Numbered from the stretch's first letter, positions 1 through 11,322 are shown. The stretch is DNA of 64,000 nucleotides from Urophycis tenuis (GCA_036785325.1 JAXIVH010000008.1:12276418-12340417), one strand, 5' to 3'. Program-made: numbers and translations. Notes: a model not told the origin generated them from the sequence alone.

Positions 1-492
1 CTCGTCACAGCCTTGTTCCTTGTACCCCTTTTGGATTTCTGTTTTTTTTATTCCTCTACGAGAGTGATTTGATTTGTAAGTTTTGTATTTTAGTTGAGTT
101 CCATAGCGTATTGTTTCGTAGCCCCTTTTGTTTCCTCCGAGCGGAGTGATCCTTTGTTTTGTACCTTTTTCATAGTATAGAGCCTCCAGTTTTCGGGAGT
201 GTTTTTTGTTGTAATCATATAGCCTAGAGCCTCCAGTTTTCGGGAGTGTTTTCTGTTATTGATAATTTTTATATAGTCATTTGTGTTTTCCTCCTTTTAA
301 CGGAGAGATTATTATTTTGATATTTTTCATAGCCTCGTTTCTTCCAGTGCGGAAGAACGACAGCGGTAAATTTCATAGCCTGCTTTGTTTATTCTCTTTT
401 GGAATCATCCTACTTGGTTGCTTTAATAAAGACCCTTATTAAAGAACCTCAGACCCTGCATCTGCGTCCTGTGTCCGAGCCTGGTCCTGACA
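1..492 (+). repeat. 5' LTR of Ty3/gypsy element 1 (cut by window start)
   Basis: This stretch matches 5800-6252 base for base over long runs, and both copies end in ...ggtcctgaca. The AATAAA-like motif 'ctttaataaagaccc' near 421 and the shared terminus mark it as an LTR. Its 5' end lies outside the window. Compared with the 3' copy it carries one extra tandem unit of about 45 bp: 'agcctccagttttcgggag' occurs twice, at about 181 and 228, but once in the 3' LTR. The two LTRs also differ at scattered bases, so the insertion is not brand new. Confidence 0.9.
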
Positions 493-508
493 GTACAAAC
501 TGGCCAGT

Positions 509-1490
509 ATGGACGCAGCGGGGTCGGAGCAGTTATCCGCGGCGCTAAGCTCGCAGGGAGCTCGCCTCTCCCATCAGGAGGAGCAGATGGCTGCGCTAGG
601 CCAGGGAGTCAGAGGCCTTGCCCATAGCCAGGAGGACTTCAAGGCTGCCGTTACTGCCCAGATAGGGCAGCTTGCTGAGCAAATGCAGTCATTTTTCAGT
701 CACGCCATGAAGACGGATACGGTATCCGTTGCGCCTGAGCCCCTGCCCGTTTCCGCCATTTCCCACGTCGGAGCTGGAGCTCGATTGGCCTCACCTGAGC
801 GATTCTCAGGAGACCTAGGACAATGTAGGTCATTCCTCACCGACTGCGAAATGCACTTTGAACTTGCGCCTCGCGCATTTCCTACTGACAGAGCCAAGGT
901 TGCTTTCATGATTTCCCACCTAGCGGGAAGGGCGAGGGCATGGGCCACGGCGGAGTGGGCAAGAAAGTCTCCGCTCTGCAGCTCTCTTCGGGACTTCCAG
1001 GAGGCCCTCCATAAGACCTTCGATCCGGTCTCTACCGAGCGAGAAAAGGCTAGAGAGCTGAGTGGTTTGAGGCAGGGTCGAGAGCCCGTTTGCGACTACG
1101 CCATACGCTTCCAGACCTTGGCGGCGGAGAGTGGTTGGAACGCTACGGCGCTTTATGACGTCTTCCTGAAGGGGCTGGCAGCCCCCGTTCAGCAGCGGTT
1201 GCTGCCCCTGGATCTGCCGCCGGACCTGGACTCTCTCATCGCCCTCGCTGTCCGAACGGATAACCGACTGCGGGAGTTCAAGACCCTCCAGAGGGGGTAC
1301 CAGCAGTTGCCCGACCGTCCGCAGCGCATTTCCCCCTTCCCCTGGCTGGCTCCCGACCGATCCTCGTCAGACGAGCGCCACCTATCTCCGCCTGTGAGAG
1401 GAGATAAGCCCATGCAGCTGGGTCGGGCCCAGCTCACCCAGGCGGAACGACAATGCCGTCTGAGGGAGGGGCGGTGGTTTTACTGCGGGG
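509..1490 (+). pseudogene. Gag of Ty3/gypsy chromovirus 1, C-terminally truncated
   Basis: Gag builds the virus-like particle that packages element RNA in the cytoplasm. The frame opens at 509, just after the 5' LTR. It shows a coiled-coil-like N-terminus rich in Q, E and A (residues 1-75) followed by a Retrotrans_gag-type capsid domain (about residues 90-260: PERFSGD, FMISHLAGRARAWA, FQEALHKTFDP, CDYAIRFQTLA). The sequence then reaches the start of a zinc knuckle (LREGRWFYCG, about residue 328) and stops matching at about 1490, where a non-LTR element begins. The frame runs on by chance to 1672 in LINE sequence. The knuckle's remaining Cys/His residues, protease, RT and RNase H are missing, so the element is defective. 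Confidence 0.85.
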
Positions 1491-4375
1491 AACGTACGCT
1501 CACTGCCCAACATGGACGAACTATCAGCCCTTACTACTGGACAGCGCGAGTACCGGGAATGCAGTGTGTTGTGCCTGACGGAGACATGGCTGAACGGGAA
1601 CATACCAGACTGCTCAGTGGAACTAGCCGGCTTCACGCTAGTTCGGGCGGACAGGGACAAATAGAGCGGTAAGAAGTCGGGTGGCGGACTTGCCGTCTTT
1701 GTTAACTCCAAATGGTGCAACCCGGGACATGTTACCACGAAGGAAATCACTTGCACGCCTGATGTCGAGCTGTTAGCGGTGGACTGAGACCGTACTATCT
1801 GCCCCGTGAGTTTTCGGCAGCCATTGTTGTTATTGTTTACACTCCACCATCGGCCGTAGCGGCGCGGGCTTGTGACGTCATTCATTCCTCCGTCGCAGAC
1901 CTGCAGACTAGACATCCCAATGCTCTCATAATAGTAAACGGAGACTTTAATCATGTAAATATATCAAAGACACTGACTGACTTCACCCAGTATGTAACCT
2001 GCAGCACCAGAGGAGATAAGACCTTGGACTTACTGTATGCCAATGTTAAGGGGGCATACAGTGCAACAGCCCTCCCCCCCCTGGGCAAATCAGATCACTG
2101 CTTGATACTACTGTCTCCTATATATAAGCCTCTTGTGAGGAGACAGCCCATCACCACCAGGACTGTGCAGCAGTGGTCTGAGGAGGCTGAGGAGGCCCTG
2201 AGGGAGTGCTACAGGACAACAGACTGGAGGATGTTTCAGGAAGACTACGGTGACGACATTGAGGGTCTCACTCAATGCGTCACAGACTATATAAAGTTCT
2301 GTGAGGAGAGTGTTGTCCCCACCAAGAAGGTCCGCTGCTTCCCTAACAGCAAACCCTGGATCAACAGGTACATCAAAGTCCTGTTGAACCGTAAGTTGAG
2401 AGCCTTCATGGTAGGAGACAATGAGGACACACAGAGGGAGATACAAAGAGAGCTGAGGAGGGAACTGAGGAGGGCTAAGGACTGCCACAAAAGCAGGATA
2501 GAGGAGAAGTTGCAGCTGAACAACTCCCGAGAGGTGTGGGCAGAGGTGAGAACCATCACCGGCATGAAAACTGCCGGAGGATCACAGGAGGGGACAAAGG
2601 AATGGGCCGATGAGTTAAACCTGTTCTTCAACAGATTTGACTCACCAACTGGGGCCAGATCTTCAATTCCCCTTCCCCCCTCCTGCCCTACTCATCTCCC
2701 TGCTGTACCACCAGATCCGGGCATGGCAGCGCCTGCACCTCCCCTCCGAGCACCACCCTCCCTCTCTCTCCCGTTCCACCCTCACAGGGAGGCTGGACCA
2801 ATGTCCGGCCCAGAGGACAGTCACCCCCTCGCCACACCCCCGACTACTCCTGTGACCCCACTAATAACAACCCCAACCATCAGCACCAGCCACGTGAGAC
2901 GGCAGCTCACAAGGATCAGGCCTAACAAGGCCAGAGGACCCGATGACATCAGCCCGAGGGTGCTCAAGATCTGTGCGGAGCAACTGGCAGGAGTGTTCAC
3001 GCACCTTTTCGGCCTCTCCCTGAGGCTGAAAAGGGTGCCAACTCTATGGAAGACTTCCTGCGTAGTCCCTGTGCCGAAGAAGGGTCGTCCCAACGCTCCA
3101 GGGGACTTCAGACCTGTGGCACTAACGTCACACGTCATGAAAACCTTTGAGAGGTTGGTTCTGGACCATCTCAAGCCCAGGGTGCGCGACTGCCTGGACC
3201 CATTGCAGTTTGCGTACCAGACCCACATCGGCGTGGAGGATGCCATCATCTACCTGCTTCACAGAGCTTACACACACCTGGAGAGGCCACAGAGCATGGT
3301 GAGAATCATGTTCTTCGACTTCTCCAGTGCTTTTGACACCGTCCAGCCAGGCCGGCTGGCTGAGAAGCTCCTGGTGATGCAGGTCGATCCTGACACGGTG
3401 GCATGGATTACGGACTACCTCAGGGACAGACCGCAGTATGTCAGGCTGCGACACTGCTTGTCAGACATGGTGACTAGCAACACCGGCACACCCCAGGGAA
3501 CTGTACTTTCACCATTCCTGTTCACCCTCTACACCTCGGATTTCTGCTACAACTCCCGAACATGCCACCTGCAGAAGTTCTCGGACGACTCCTCCATTGT
3601 TGGATGCATCACAGACAACGAGGAGGAGGAGTACAGGGAACTGGTGAAGAACTTTGTGGGATGGTGTGATGGGAACCACCTTCAGCTCAACACAGGGAAA
3701 ACCAAGGAGCTGGTGGTGGACTTCAGACGCAGAAAGAGTCCCCCATTACCGGAAGGCGAGCTCTGCAGTGGGGATGAAGCTGGACTGTGTGGAGGCGGCG
3801 ACAGTGAGGAGGACGAGGGGAAAGCTGCTGGCGACCCGGAACTACCCTTTCACCCTCTCTATGCCGAACTGAAGCAACTCAGGAACACGTTCAGCCACAT
3901 GCTCACTCAGCCAAGTGCCTCATAGTGCTTGGGCGCTCCTTCATCCCACCAACCATCAGGCTCAGGAAGCTCCAACACCACCAGACAAATGGACTGAACT
4001 TCACATTCACATACACCACACCACACACCTTGGACTATCTCCTAGCCGTCGTTATTCTAGGTCTATTCATATGTTGTACCTGGAATACCTGTAAAAATTT
4101 GCACATCTTGCACCTTGCACTTTCCGCATATTTGCACTATCTATCTATTTTGCATTTTGCACTATAAACAGCAATCAAGGACGCTTACCACGTATGCATA
4201 TAGGTTCTCACTCCTCACCGACCTGACTTAAGAGCTCGTATTTAATTTAATTTATTGTTTATTGTTTGACTTCAGCCAGGGTCTTACTGCACATCTATCC
4301 CCTGTACTGCTGGTCACTGTGAATTTCTCCTAAGGGGGATTAATAAAGGAATATCTTATCTTATCTTATCTTATC
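1489..4375 (+). mobile_element. Non-LTR retrotransposon (jockey-superfamily type) inside gypsy element 1
   Basis: A LINE lies in the same orientation as the host element. From about 1500 to 2105 it carries an apurinic-type endonuclease broken by stops and frameshifts (LCLTETWLNG near 1572 and KSDHCLILL near 2085 remain recognisable). An RT frame follows, then an untranslated tail with repeated 'ttgcac' words, 'gaatttctcctaaggggga', AATAAA at about 4341 and a (TATCT)n end at 4353-4375. The tail type is the one seen in fish LINEs that end in short tandem repeats. I found no target-site duplication. The flanks are not contiguous gypsy sequence: gag knuckle on the left, integrase on the right. 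Confidence 0.85.
2024..3925 (+). pseudogene. LINE reverse transcriptase (defective)
   Basis: This frame encodes the end of the endonuclease domain (residues 1-30, with the SDH motif) and a non-LTR reverse transcriptase. Recognisable blocks are RPNKARGPDDISPRVLK, the FRPVALTS region, FFDFSSAFDTVQP (motif A, catalytic Asp), GTPQGTVLSPFLFTLY (motif B) and FSDDSSIV (motif C, about 3577-3600). The usual A/Y-x-DD pair is present, but Phe-Ser precedes it. After residue 568 (VVDFRRRKSPPLPEGE) the reading is disrupted. The thumb/C-terminal domain is largely deleted, and the remains of the very C-terminus reappear at 3880-3960. The enzyme would prime reverse transcription at a nicked target site. This copy cannot be active. 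Confidence 0.85.
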
Positions 4376-4376
4376 C

Positions 4377-5558
4377 ATGGAGTCGGGGGTTCGGGAGTAC
4401 ATCAAGGCATGTTCGGTCTATGCCCGCAACAAGACATCCTCCGGGCCACGCATGGGACTCCTGCAACCTCTGCCCATCCCCTCCAGACCGTGGTTGGACA
4501 TATCTATGGACTTCGTCACGGGGATCCCGGTCTCGAAAGGTAACACCACAGTCCTGACCGTGGTGGATCGTTTTTCTAAAATGGTCCATTTCATTGCCCT
4601 ACCCAAGCTGCATTCAGCTAAGGAGACTGCTCAGATCATGATACGGGATATTTTTAGACTCCATGGTTTCCCGAAGGACATCGTGTCAGACCGGGGGCCC
4701 CAGTTCATCTCCCGGTTCTGGAGGGAATATTGTCGGCTCATCGGTGCCACAGCAAGTCTGACGTCAGGGTACCACCCGGAGGCCAACGGCCAGACCGAAC
4801 GCCTCAACCAACAGCTGGAAACCGGCCTCCGATGCCTGGTGTCCCAGAACCCGACATCATGGAGCACCCACCTGGTCTGGGTGGAATATGCCCACAATTC
4901 GCTGCCCACCTCTGCCACAGGTTTGTCCCCCTTCAACACTGAGCCAGAAGTGACAGTTCCCTCCACCCACGCCCTGGTTCGCCGCTGCCACCGCATCTGG
5001 GCCGCCGCCCGTCAAGTGCTCATCCGACAGGGGGATAGAGTAAAGAAGGCAGCGGACCGAAAGCGCCGTCCTGCACCCGAGTATAGGCCAGGACAGAGAG
5101 TATGGTTGTCAGCTAGGGACCTGCACCTCAAGGTTCCCTCAAGGAAGCTGGCACCACGGTTCGTGGGTCCTTTTCCCATCACCAAGGTCATCAGTCCAGC
5201 TGCCATCCGTCTCCGTCTGCCCAGGTCCCTCCGCGTCCACCCTACATTCCACGTCAGCCAAGTTAAGCCCACAAAGGATAGCCCCATGGTTCCGGCCACC
5301 AAGCCCCCGCCGCCCTTGGAGGCGGCCGATGGGGGAACATTGTATAGGGTCAAGAGACTGTTAGCCGTACGCAACAGAGGCAGGGGAAAGCAATTCCTAG
5401 TGGACTGGGAGGGATATGGCCCAGAGGAGAGACAGTGGGTTCCTCGGAGCTATATTGATGACCCTTCCCTCATTTCAGACTTTTATAAGGAGCATCCTGA
5501 ATTGCCTGGCCCGTCAGGTGTCGGTCCTAGAAGGGGGGGTACTGTCACACCGCGGTGA
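4377..5558 (+). pseudogene. Integrase with C-terminal chromodomain of Ty3/gypsy element 1
   Basis: This is the 3' part of pol. The catalytic core is complete: first Asp at residue 45 (MDFVTG), second Asp at 105 (SDRGPQF) and Glu at 141 (NGQTERLNQ), giving the D-35-E spacing of the family. The N-terminal zinc-binding region is cut, and its last Cys reads Tyr (CSVYARNK). A second conserved region (GQRVWLSARDL..LKVPSRKLAPRFVGPF) and a chromodomain (about residues 325-375: YRVKRLLAVRNRGRGKQF, LVDWEGYGPEERQWVP) follow. The chromodomain marks the element as a chromovirus; in this group it guides insertion toward modified histones. The first Met is inside the original polyprotein, so this is a fragment and not a free-standing gene. 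Confidence 0.9.
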
Positions 5559-6252
5559 TGTCGGGTTGTGTTTGTGTTTTGTCTCCATGTCTTGTCACGT
5601 CATTTCCTGTTTTATTGTGAAAGAGTAACCCCCCTCTCGTTTCAGGTCACTTGCCCTTTCTCGTGTGTCTTCTGATTGCCTGTTAAATGTTTCCACCTGT
5701 TCCTCGTTACCCTGTGTATAAGAGTCTGCGTCTCCCCTTGTCTTGTGCCAGTTTGTTTCGTCGTCTTCGTTTACGTCTGCGTTCGATCATCCCAGCACTT
5801 CCACAGCCTCGTCACAGCCTTGTTCCTTGTACCCCTTTTGGATTTCTGTTTTTTTTTATTCCTCTACGAGAGTGATTCGACTTGTACGTTTTGTATTTAG
5901 TTGAGTTCCATAGCGTATTGTTTCGTAGCCCCTTTTGTTTCCTCCAAGCGGAGTGATCCTTTGTTTTTTACCTTTTTCATAGTATAGAGCCTCCAGTTTT
6001 CGGGAGTGTTTTCTGTTATTGATCATTTTTATATAGTCATTTGTGTTTTCCTCCTTTTAACAGAGAGATTATTATTTTGATATTTTTCATTGCCTCGTTT
6101 CTTCCAGTGCGGAAGAACGACAGCGGTAATTTTCATAGCCTGCTTTGTTTATTTTCTTTTGGAATCATCCTACTTGGTTGCTTTAATAAAGACCCTTATT
6201 AAAGAACCTCAGACCCTGCATCTGTGTCCTGTGTCCGAGCCTGGTCCTGACA
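5543..6252 (+). repeat. 3' LTR of Ty3/gypsy element 1
   Basis: The LTR runs from TGTCACACCGCGG to GGTCCTGACA (710 bp), with inverted TGTCA/TGACA ends. A polypurine tract (agaaggggggg, about 5529-5539) sits directly upstream, as expected for plus-strand priming. It matches the truncated 5' LTR at 1-492. A polyadenylation-like signal (ttaataaagacc) lies near 6183. The left flank of the element is outside the window, so the target-site duplication cannot be checked. Confidence 0.92.
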
Positions 6253-6429
6253 CAAAGGATGTTGAGTCACATTAAGAGGTACCCCCCGCCCCATCTCACC
6301 CTTTTCACGTTTCGACGTAGAGCCACAGTGGCATGAACCACAATTATGTCAATGACAAAATGATCTCTCAATGGAAAATTGCTGCTCATAATCTCCCTCT
6401 GGTGTATGTCCTTAGACCTTCAGCTACGT

Positions 6430-8990
6430 TTAGGCGAGCCAGTCCAGCGTCCTATCATCGAGGTCAGTTAGACCACGTTCGCCGTTCGAGGGCCAGTGTT
6501 TAGGGCAGCTAGAGATAATATGTTCCACAGTTTGTTGTGGGTCTTTGAACTCGCATTGAGCACTGTCCGTGATGCCCCACTTCTGCATTGCTGCCCTGAA
6601 GCATCCCACACCTGTCCTCAGGCGGTTGAGGGTTGTCCACTGCTTTCTGGGCAGGCGCTCCAGGAATGTCCGTGAGGTCTTCAACATAGTGGTGAAGCCT
6701 AGATGGTTCCGTTGACTTCCACTAGTCTCTCCATTTTGCCTTGACCCAGGCAGCCTTGGAGGTGTCAGCTGGTGCTATGTACAGCAGTTATTGGGGGCTT
6801 GTGGCAAAGGGGTGCCAGGGCTTGAGGCACATGCGCTGTGGTGTCTCCATGGCGATTTTGTGGAGGAGGTGGGATTCACTCACCTGGGCCTTAAGAGCAA
6901 GAGCCAGCATGGCTCCATCTCACCTGAACTCTGCTGGAGCGATTTCTCCAAGGACGGGCAGTTGATTTGTTGGAGTGGCTCGTAGGCACGTGTTCGCGGT
7001 GTTAAGGGCAGTGTCCACGGTCAAATTCCTCATAGGTGCAAACCTACTTGGCAATAAAGTTCTGAGTTCTGAATTCTGAGTTCAGCTTGTTGATGTGGGG
7101 GCTATGGCACTAGACCGGAGCACAGTACTGGGAACTGGAAAACACCAGGGCGTCGGTGGAAATGCGCAGTGTCTCTGTGGAGGCTCCCCATGTGGTGCCG
7201 GCTAGACAATGTATCAGCGCGGCGCGGGAGGTTGTCTTTGCCTTGGCCTTATCCAGTTGTTGTCTGAATGAGAGTATTCTGTGAAGCTTCACGCCACGGT
7301 ATGTGGGCAAGGGCTGGTACTGTAGCCGGGTGATGTCCATCATGATAATCATCTCACGGGATGCTTCTTTGTTGTAAAGGTGGAACATTGATGATTGTCT
7401 TGTCAGCACGCTTGAGGCGTCAGTTCTTCAGTTCTGTCTCTCTTACCTGGGCAACTGGGGGTCATGGAACGCAGAGCAATGAGATAGGCTGGTATCCCTT
7501 GGGGTCGTCACTTGGCTTGTTTGGCTTCGGCAGGGCGATAGCCTTTGCACAGTGCCAGATATTTGGCAGCTTTGAATGTTGGAGACATGTAGAGAGGAAG
7601 GAGCTTAGCTTTCTTGCCTTGATGTCTAATGTACTCTGGGTGGATGCTGTCTACACCTGGTGCCTTACCGGTCTTCAGGCGTTGGATGGCCTGTTTGATT
7701 TCTGGTGTTGTGAAATCAGTGGATAGGTTAGAATCGCATCCTGGGGCCCTGAACAGCTCATGGACTCTCGCTTATGTTCTGATGTTCTGATGTTCTGGCA
7801 GAGTCCTTGCCTGCATTAGGGAAGCGGCCATTACTTAGCAGGAGGGACATGATGCAGTTTGTGTTGATGGGGCACTGTGCTAGAGTTGTTGACCTTCTGG
7901 TCAGCTTGTTCGGGGTCTGCCATGCCCGGCTGCTGGAGTGGGTGAAGTCGATAGATTCCACAGTCTCTGTCCATCGTTGCTTCCGTTTCTCGTTTACCCT
8001 GCAGAATAGATCATCTGCTGCTTTGTCCCTGTCTTCGCTGGTTTGTGCTTCTGCATGGGAGCAGAGTAGGTCTTCACATTTGTCATCTCAGCAGGGAAGG
8101 TAGACTTTGTGTATACCGCGTGGGATGTTCGGCGGTGGCCAGCATCATCTTGCAGTACGAGACGTAGGCATCATTTAGGTTGTTGCAGCATGAGTAGCTG
8201 CCTTGTTCACTAGTGTTGTGAAGCCTGCCCAGTTTGCTTTGCAGAAGTTCCACCTCTTGGCATCCCTCCCTTGCACTGGTTGGATGGTGATGAGCGATGG
8301 TCGATGGTGTGACCGGGGGAACAGGATGTGTATAACAGGGAGTGGCTGGTTGTAGTGCTATTTTGCAAATGCCAGATCTGGATTGGTGGTACTGTTCCAT
8401 CGTGCAGAGTAGAAAGTGTTGGGCTCCTTTGGATTGTATAGGAGTGTCGCCTCAACAGTAGAGGCCCAGTCTACCAGGATGTCACCATCAGTGTTGGAGC
8501 TGCTGTAGCCCCATTCTGTATGGCTATTGAAGTCTCCAGTGTACATGGCAGGGGCTGGAGCATCTGGCAGCGACGATGCAGTCAGTCTGCTTGGAGATGG
8601 CTTGTAGATGTTGATGATGATAGTGTCTTGCACTTTCGTTCTGATTCTACCTCTGCGCTGTCTTGGGATTGTCCTATAGCTGACCAGGCCATATCATTGC
8701 GGACAAATAATGGTGTTAATTGGCAATGTATCCGGCCAGGGTATACCCAGGGACCTTCAGGGTAGTTCTTGTTTTCAGCATGGGTCTTCTGCAGTAGAAT
8801 CACTGTCACATTGTTTTTGCTGGCTATTTTTTTGAGGATGTTGGTCTTGGCGATGGTGAGGTCTTCGACGTTGAGCTGAAGTAGCACACTGCGTTCGGCA
8901 GAACTTGAATGTGAAGACATTGGTTTCACTTAGGAGCTTGTAAGTACATTTAGCTACTTGTAGGAGAGGCTACTTAGAGGCTGTCTTTCT
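6430..8990 (-). mobile_element. Decayed LINE, minus strand, copy A
   Basis: Pieces of a non-LTR element read on the minus strand in the order endonuclease (8929-8358), RT middle (8200-7420, heavily decayed), RT thumb/C-terminal region (7409-7110: VKLHRILSFRQQLDKAKAKT, TTWGASTETLRISTDAL) and extreme C-terminus (6687-6430: NRLRTGVGCFRAAMQKWG, HIISSCP). The endonuclease shows MYTGDFNSHTEWGY and NTFYSARWNSTTNPDLAF. Many stops and frameshifts make it inactive. A plus-strand L2-type tail fragment (7034-7085) interrupts it. A second copy lies at 31514-32686. I leave the LINE clade open (I-like or jockey-like). Confidence 0.8.
7034..7085 (+). repeat. 3' tail fragment of an L2-type LINE
   Basis: The words 'gtgcaaacctacttggcaat' then 'aaagttctgagttctgaa' are the standard end of fish L2-like LINEs with a (TTCTGA)n tail. 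It is only about 50 bp long, as expected for a strongly 5'-truncated insertion, and lies on the plus strand within the minus-strand LINE. The same junction (tail next to LINE) recurs at 12680-12719 plus 31514 onward, with a retrovirus between the two halves. Confidence 0.75.
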
Positions 8991-9004
8991 TCTCCTGCTG
9001 CTCA

Positions 9005-9155
9005 AAATGACGAAGTGCATTTAGCAGACGCTTTTGTCCAAAGCAACTTACAATCAGTACATTTGTGGAGTTCGGCATGCGGACAGTTGGATGTGGGGAT
9101 CGAACCACTAACCCTTCCTTCCGTTGGTTGTTGACCCACTGAGCTATGCCGCCCC
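9005..9155 (-). repeat. tRNA-derived SINE
   Basis: Read on the minus strand, the head has a tRNA-like A box (tagctcagtggg) and B box (ggttcgatcccc). The body ends in 'aagttgctttggacaaaagc' and 'gtctgctaaatgcac', a tail common in teleost genomes. The two boxes form an internal RNA polymerase III promoter. The cloverleaf is decayed, so it is a SINE and not a tRNA gene. Confidence 0.8.
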
Positions 9156-9239
9156 ATCATAATGTTGAGGGAGTTCAGTGAGAGGCTGAAGAGTGGACAC
9201 CTGGTGACGTGTGCTGAATAGTACTGGAAGGTTTTCAAA

Positions 9240-9676
9240 AAGAACTTTTATTCAAAGATCCCCATCCCTGTAGACAGCTCTACAAATAGAATAAATGATT
9301 CACACCTAGCCTTCATTATTAAAAATAAATCACAAAAAAAGAACAATAAAGTTTGCTGACTTACTTCAGAATTATTTGCAAATGTACCTCTTTTTTTTTG
9401 CAGCATGATGTAAAATTAGCAGTTTCTGAGAAAGAAAAATATACACTAAACTGACATTGTGCTCTGTAGAACAAAGCCTTATAACTACAGTACTGCGCCC
9501 AGGTGGTAAGACTATTAGAAGAAGAAACGCCAGAAGACTACAAACTAACACATGAATAATAAACAGAAAAAGCAATAACAAATAAAAGTTGACCCAATGA
9601 TGAACAGTTGGGACATAGTGCGACATCTGCTGGTCAGTTCTAACTATAGTTTTTAATGGTACGTCATCTATGTCTA
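9240..9676. other. Gap without recognised gene
   Basis: This AT-rich stretch lies between the SINE and duplication unit A. No frame shows recognisable protein motifs, and I see no repeat family that I can name. It has no visible counterpart upstream of unit B. Confidence 0.5.
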
Positions 9677-10123
9677 GGTTCTGACTTTGGGGGGGCGGGG
9701 GTTCTACCCCCAGGAATCCACACGGGGGGGGGTAATGGGGATTTTGAATATCGTAGATGTGATTTCCTGCATTCTGCTGCATTTAAGGGTGACCTGGTGG
9801 AGATCCTAAATATATTCTGGTGGGGGGGTAGAATATTAAATTTGAGGACGAAACGATAGGGTGGGCTAAGGAAAAGGTTATCGTCATTAGGTCATGTTTT
9901 GTTTTTTTGACGGCGCAGAGATCCGGGACTATTAATATCCTCGAATGTCCTGGTCTATCGACGCGCCTGAATGCTGCGCGTCATTAAATACGACGTTATT
10001 ATATGTAAACCATGAGATGCCTTCGTCAGCCTAGGAAAATGCCGGTGGGCGCGGTTTCTCGCTGAACGAAACAGGGCTCTTTCAGCACAGCAGTCGTTCC
10101 CTCTGGTTATTGGACAGGGCGTA

Positions 10124-10163
10124 AGTTTCGTTTGTTGGGAAACAATCTCCCTCCCTTTATAAA
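10124..10163 (+). promoter_or_regulatory. Proximal promoter of ISG12 gene A: ISRE-like site and TATA box
   Basis: AGTTTCGTTTGTT at 10124-10136 resembles an interferon-stimulated response element read in reverse (consensus AGTTTCNNTTTC; two mismatches in the second half). A TATAAA box follows at 10158-10163, about 43 bp before the ATG. A further 'aacgaaac' half-site lies near 10063. The arrangement fits interferon induction, the known mode of control for this family. Binding is inferred from sequence only. Confidence 0.65.
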
Positions 10164-10205
10164 GGGGACTACCGAATGCTGCTGTGCCGATCGAGTCACT
10201 ACACC

Positions 10206-11179
10206 ATGGGTCTCCGTAAGTAGCATATCCTTAACCTTGTTTCTGCAAATGTTGAAATAGGCCTATAACAAAGATTTTGTTTTTAAGTGATTGTTTGTGT
10301 ATTTGTTTTAGTAACTGCAGCAGCTCTAACCGTAATCGGTGGTGGTAAGTAGAAATGATTAATACAATTTACATAAATGACATGAAACACTAAACATAAT
10401 ATAGGCCTATACTATATTTTTAAAACCGTAGACATAATATCGTGCGTGTGCGTGTTTCCAGGTGGGGCCGTGGTCATGGCCCCTGTTGTTCTGGGGGCCA
10501 TTGGATTCACTTCTGTAGGAATCGCAGCCGGGTCATACGCTGCAGGAATGATGTCCACAGCTGCCATAGCGAACGGAGGTGGTGTGGCCGCAGGCGGTGC
10601 GGTGGCGGTGTTGCAGTCAGTAGGTAGGCAAAACTGAAACATTGACATTGAAGTTACTGAAATACGCGCATTTGCTTGAGTTATAGTCACAACAAATGTC
10701 TTCGACGTTGAATTACGTGAAGGCTGTTTGCTGGGCTGGGAATTGGATGCACTTGGGTTTATTGTACTCAACAATTGCAGGCCTAATAGGGGATGACTTT
10801 TAGCCTCTGCATTCCAATACAAATTTTTGACTCCAATGGGCATTACTGTCCCTGGATGATATATTTTGAAATGGCTTGTAAAAACTCACACCTGATGAAT
10901 ACAACCCTTTAATTCAAGCTCAGAGCGCACAAGCCAGCTGCAGTGCATTTACAAGCTTTTTGATATTGGAAAATGACATTTTGCACATTATTTGTGATAT
11001 GTGGGTATGGGTCTATGGTGATACAAAAAATCAATAGTGTATAATAGACTTGTTTCTGATGCCTGTTCATATTTCTTCTCTGCGCGATCGTAGGCATGGC
11101 TGGACTGGGCACAGCTGCTACCGCTGCAATCAGCAGTGCAGGGGGAGCTGCTGGAGCTGCCCTGGCATTTCTCATCTGA
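10206..11179 (+). CDS. isg12: ISG12/IFI27-like interferon-inducible protein, gene A
   Basis: The gene has four coding exons, 10206-10215, 10312-10344, 10462-10623 and 11094-11179, all with GT-AG introns in phase 1. They encode 96 residues ending LAFLI. The protein is almost wholly small and hydrophobic (Ala, Gly, Val). The family core is in exon 3 (APVVLGAIGFTSVGIAAGSY, IANGGGVAAG, VLQSVG), matching the IFI6/IFI27 (FAM14, IFI-6-16 domain) family. Two to three membrane segments are likely. In vertebrates these proteins are interferon-induced and act at mitochondrial or nuclear membranes in apoptosis and antiviral responses. The ATG follows a TATA box by about 45 bp. A polyadenylation signal lies at 11317. 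The exon 3 donor could also be read 4 bp earlier, but phase with exon 4 supports the one given. Confidence 0.9.
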
Positions 11180-11316
11180 GTTCAGTTGGAACTGATGTGA
11201 TATGGACCACCGGGTGCTATTAGTCCGCTATTAGTCCTCGACAGCGACCCGGGTTCAATTTCCACTCTTGCTACTCTACATGTCTGTCTGTCTAATTAAT
11301 CTTTACTGTGTCCATC

Positions 11317-11322
11317 AATAAA
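11317..11322 (+). terminator. Polyadenylation signal of ISG12 gene A
   Basis: AATAAA in 'tccatcaataaaagcataaa', 138 bp after the stop codon and conserved in unit B at 44387. No other AATAAA lies closer to the stop. Confidence 0.7.

Noticed and set aside
9031..9155. Possible tRNA gene (A and B boxes on the minus strand)
   Set aside because: The acceptor and anticodon stems do not form, and the tail is that of a known fish SINE type. The same reasoning applies to 53303-53380.
10412..10843. 143-codon minus-strand frame over ISG12 gene A
   Set aside because: It is the antisense shadow of the Ala/Gly/Val-rich exon 3 and runs into introns. The same holds for 39954-40184.
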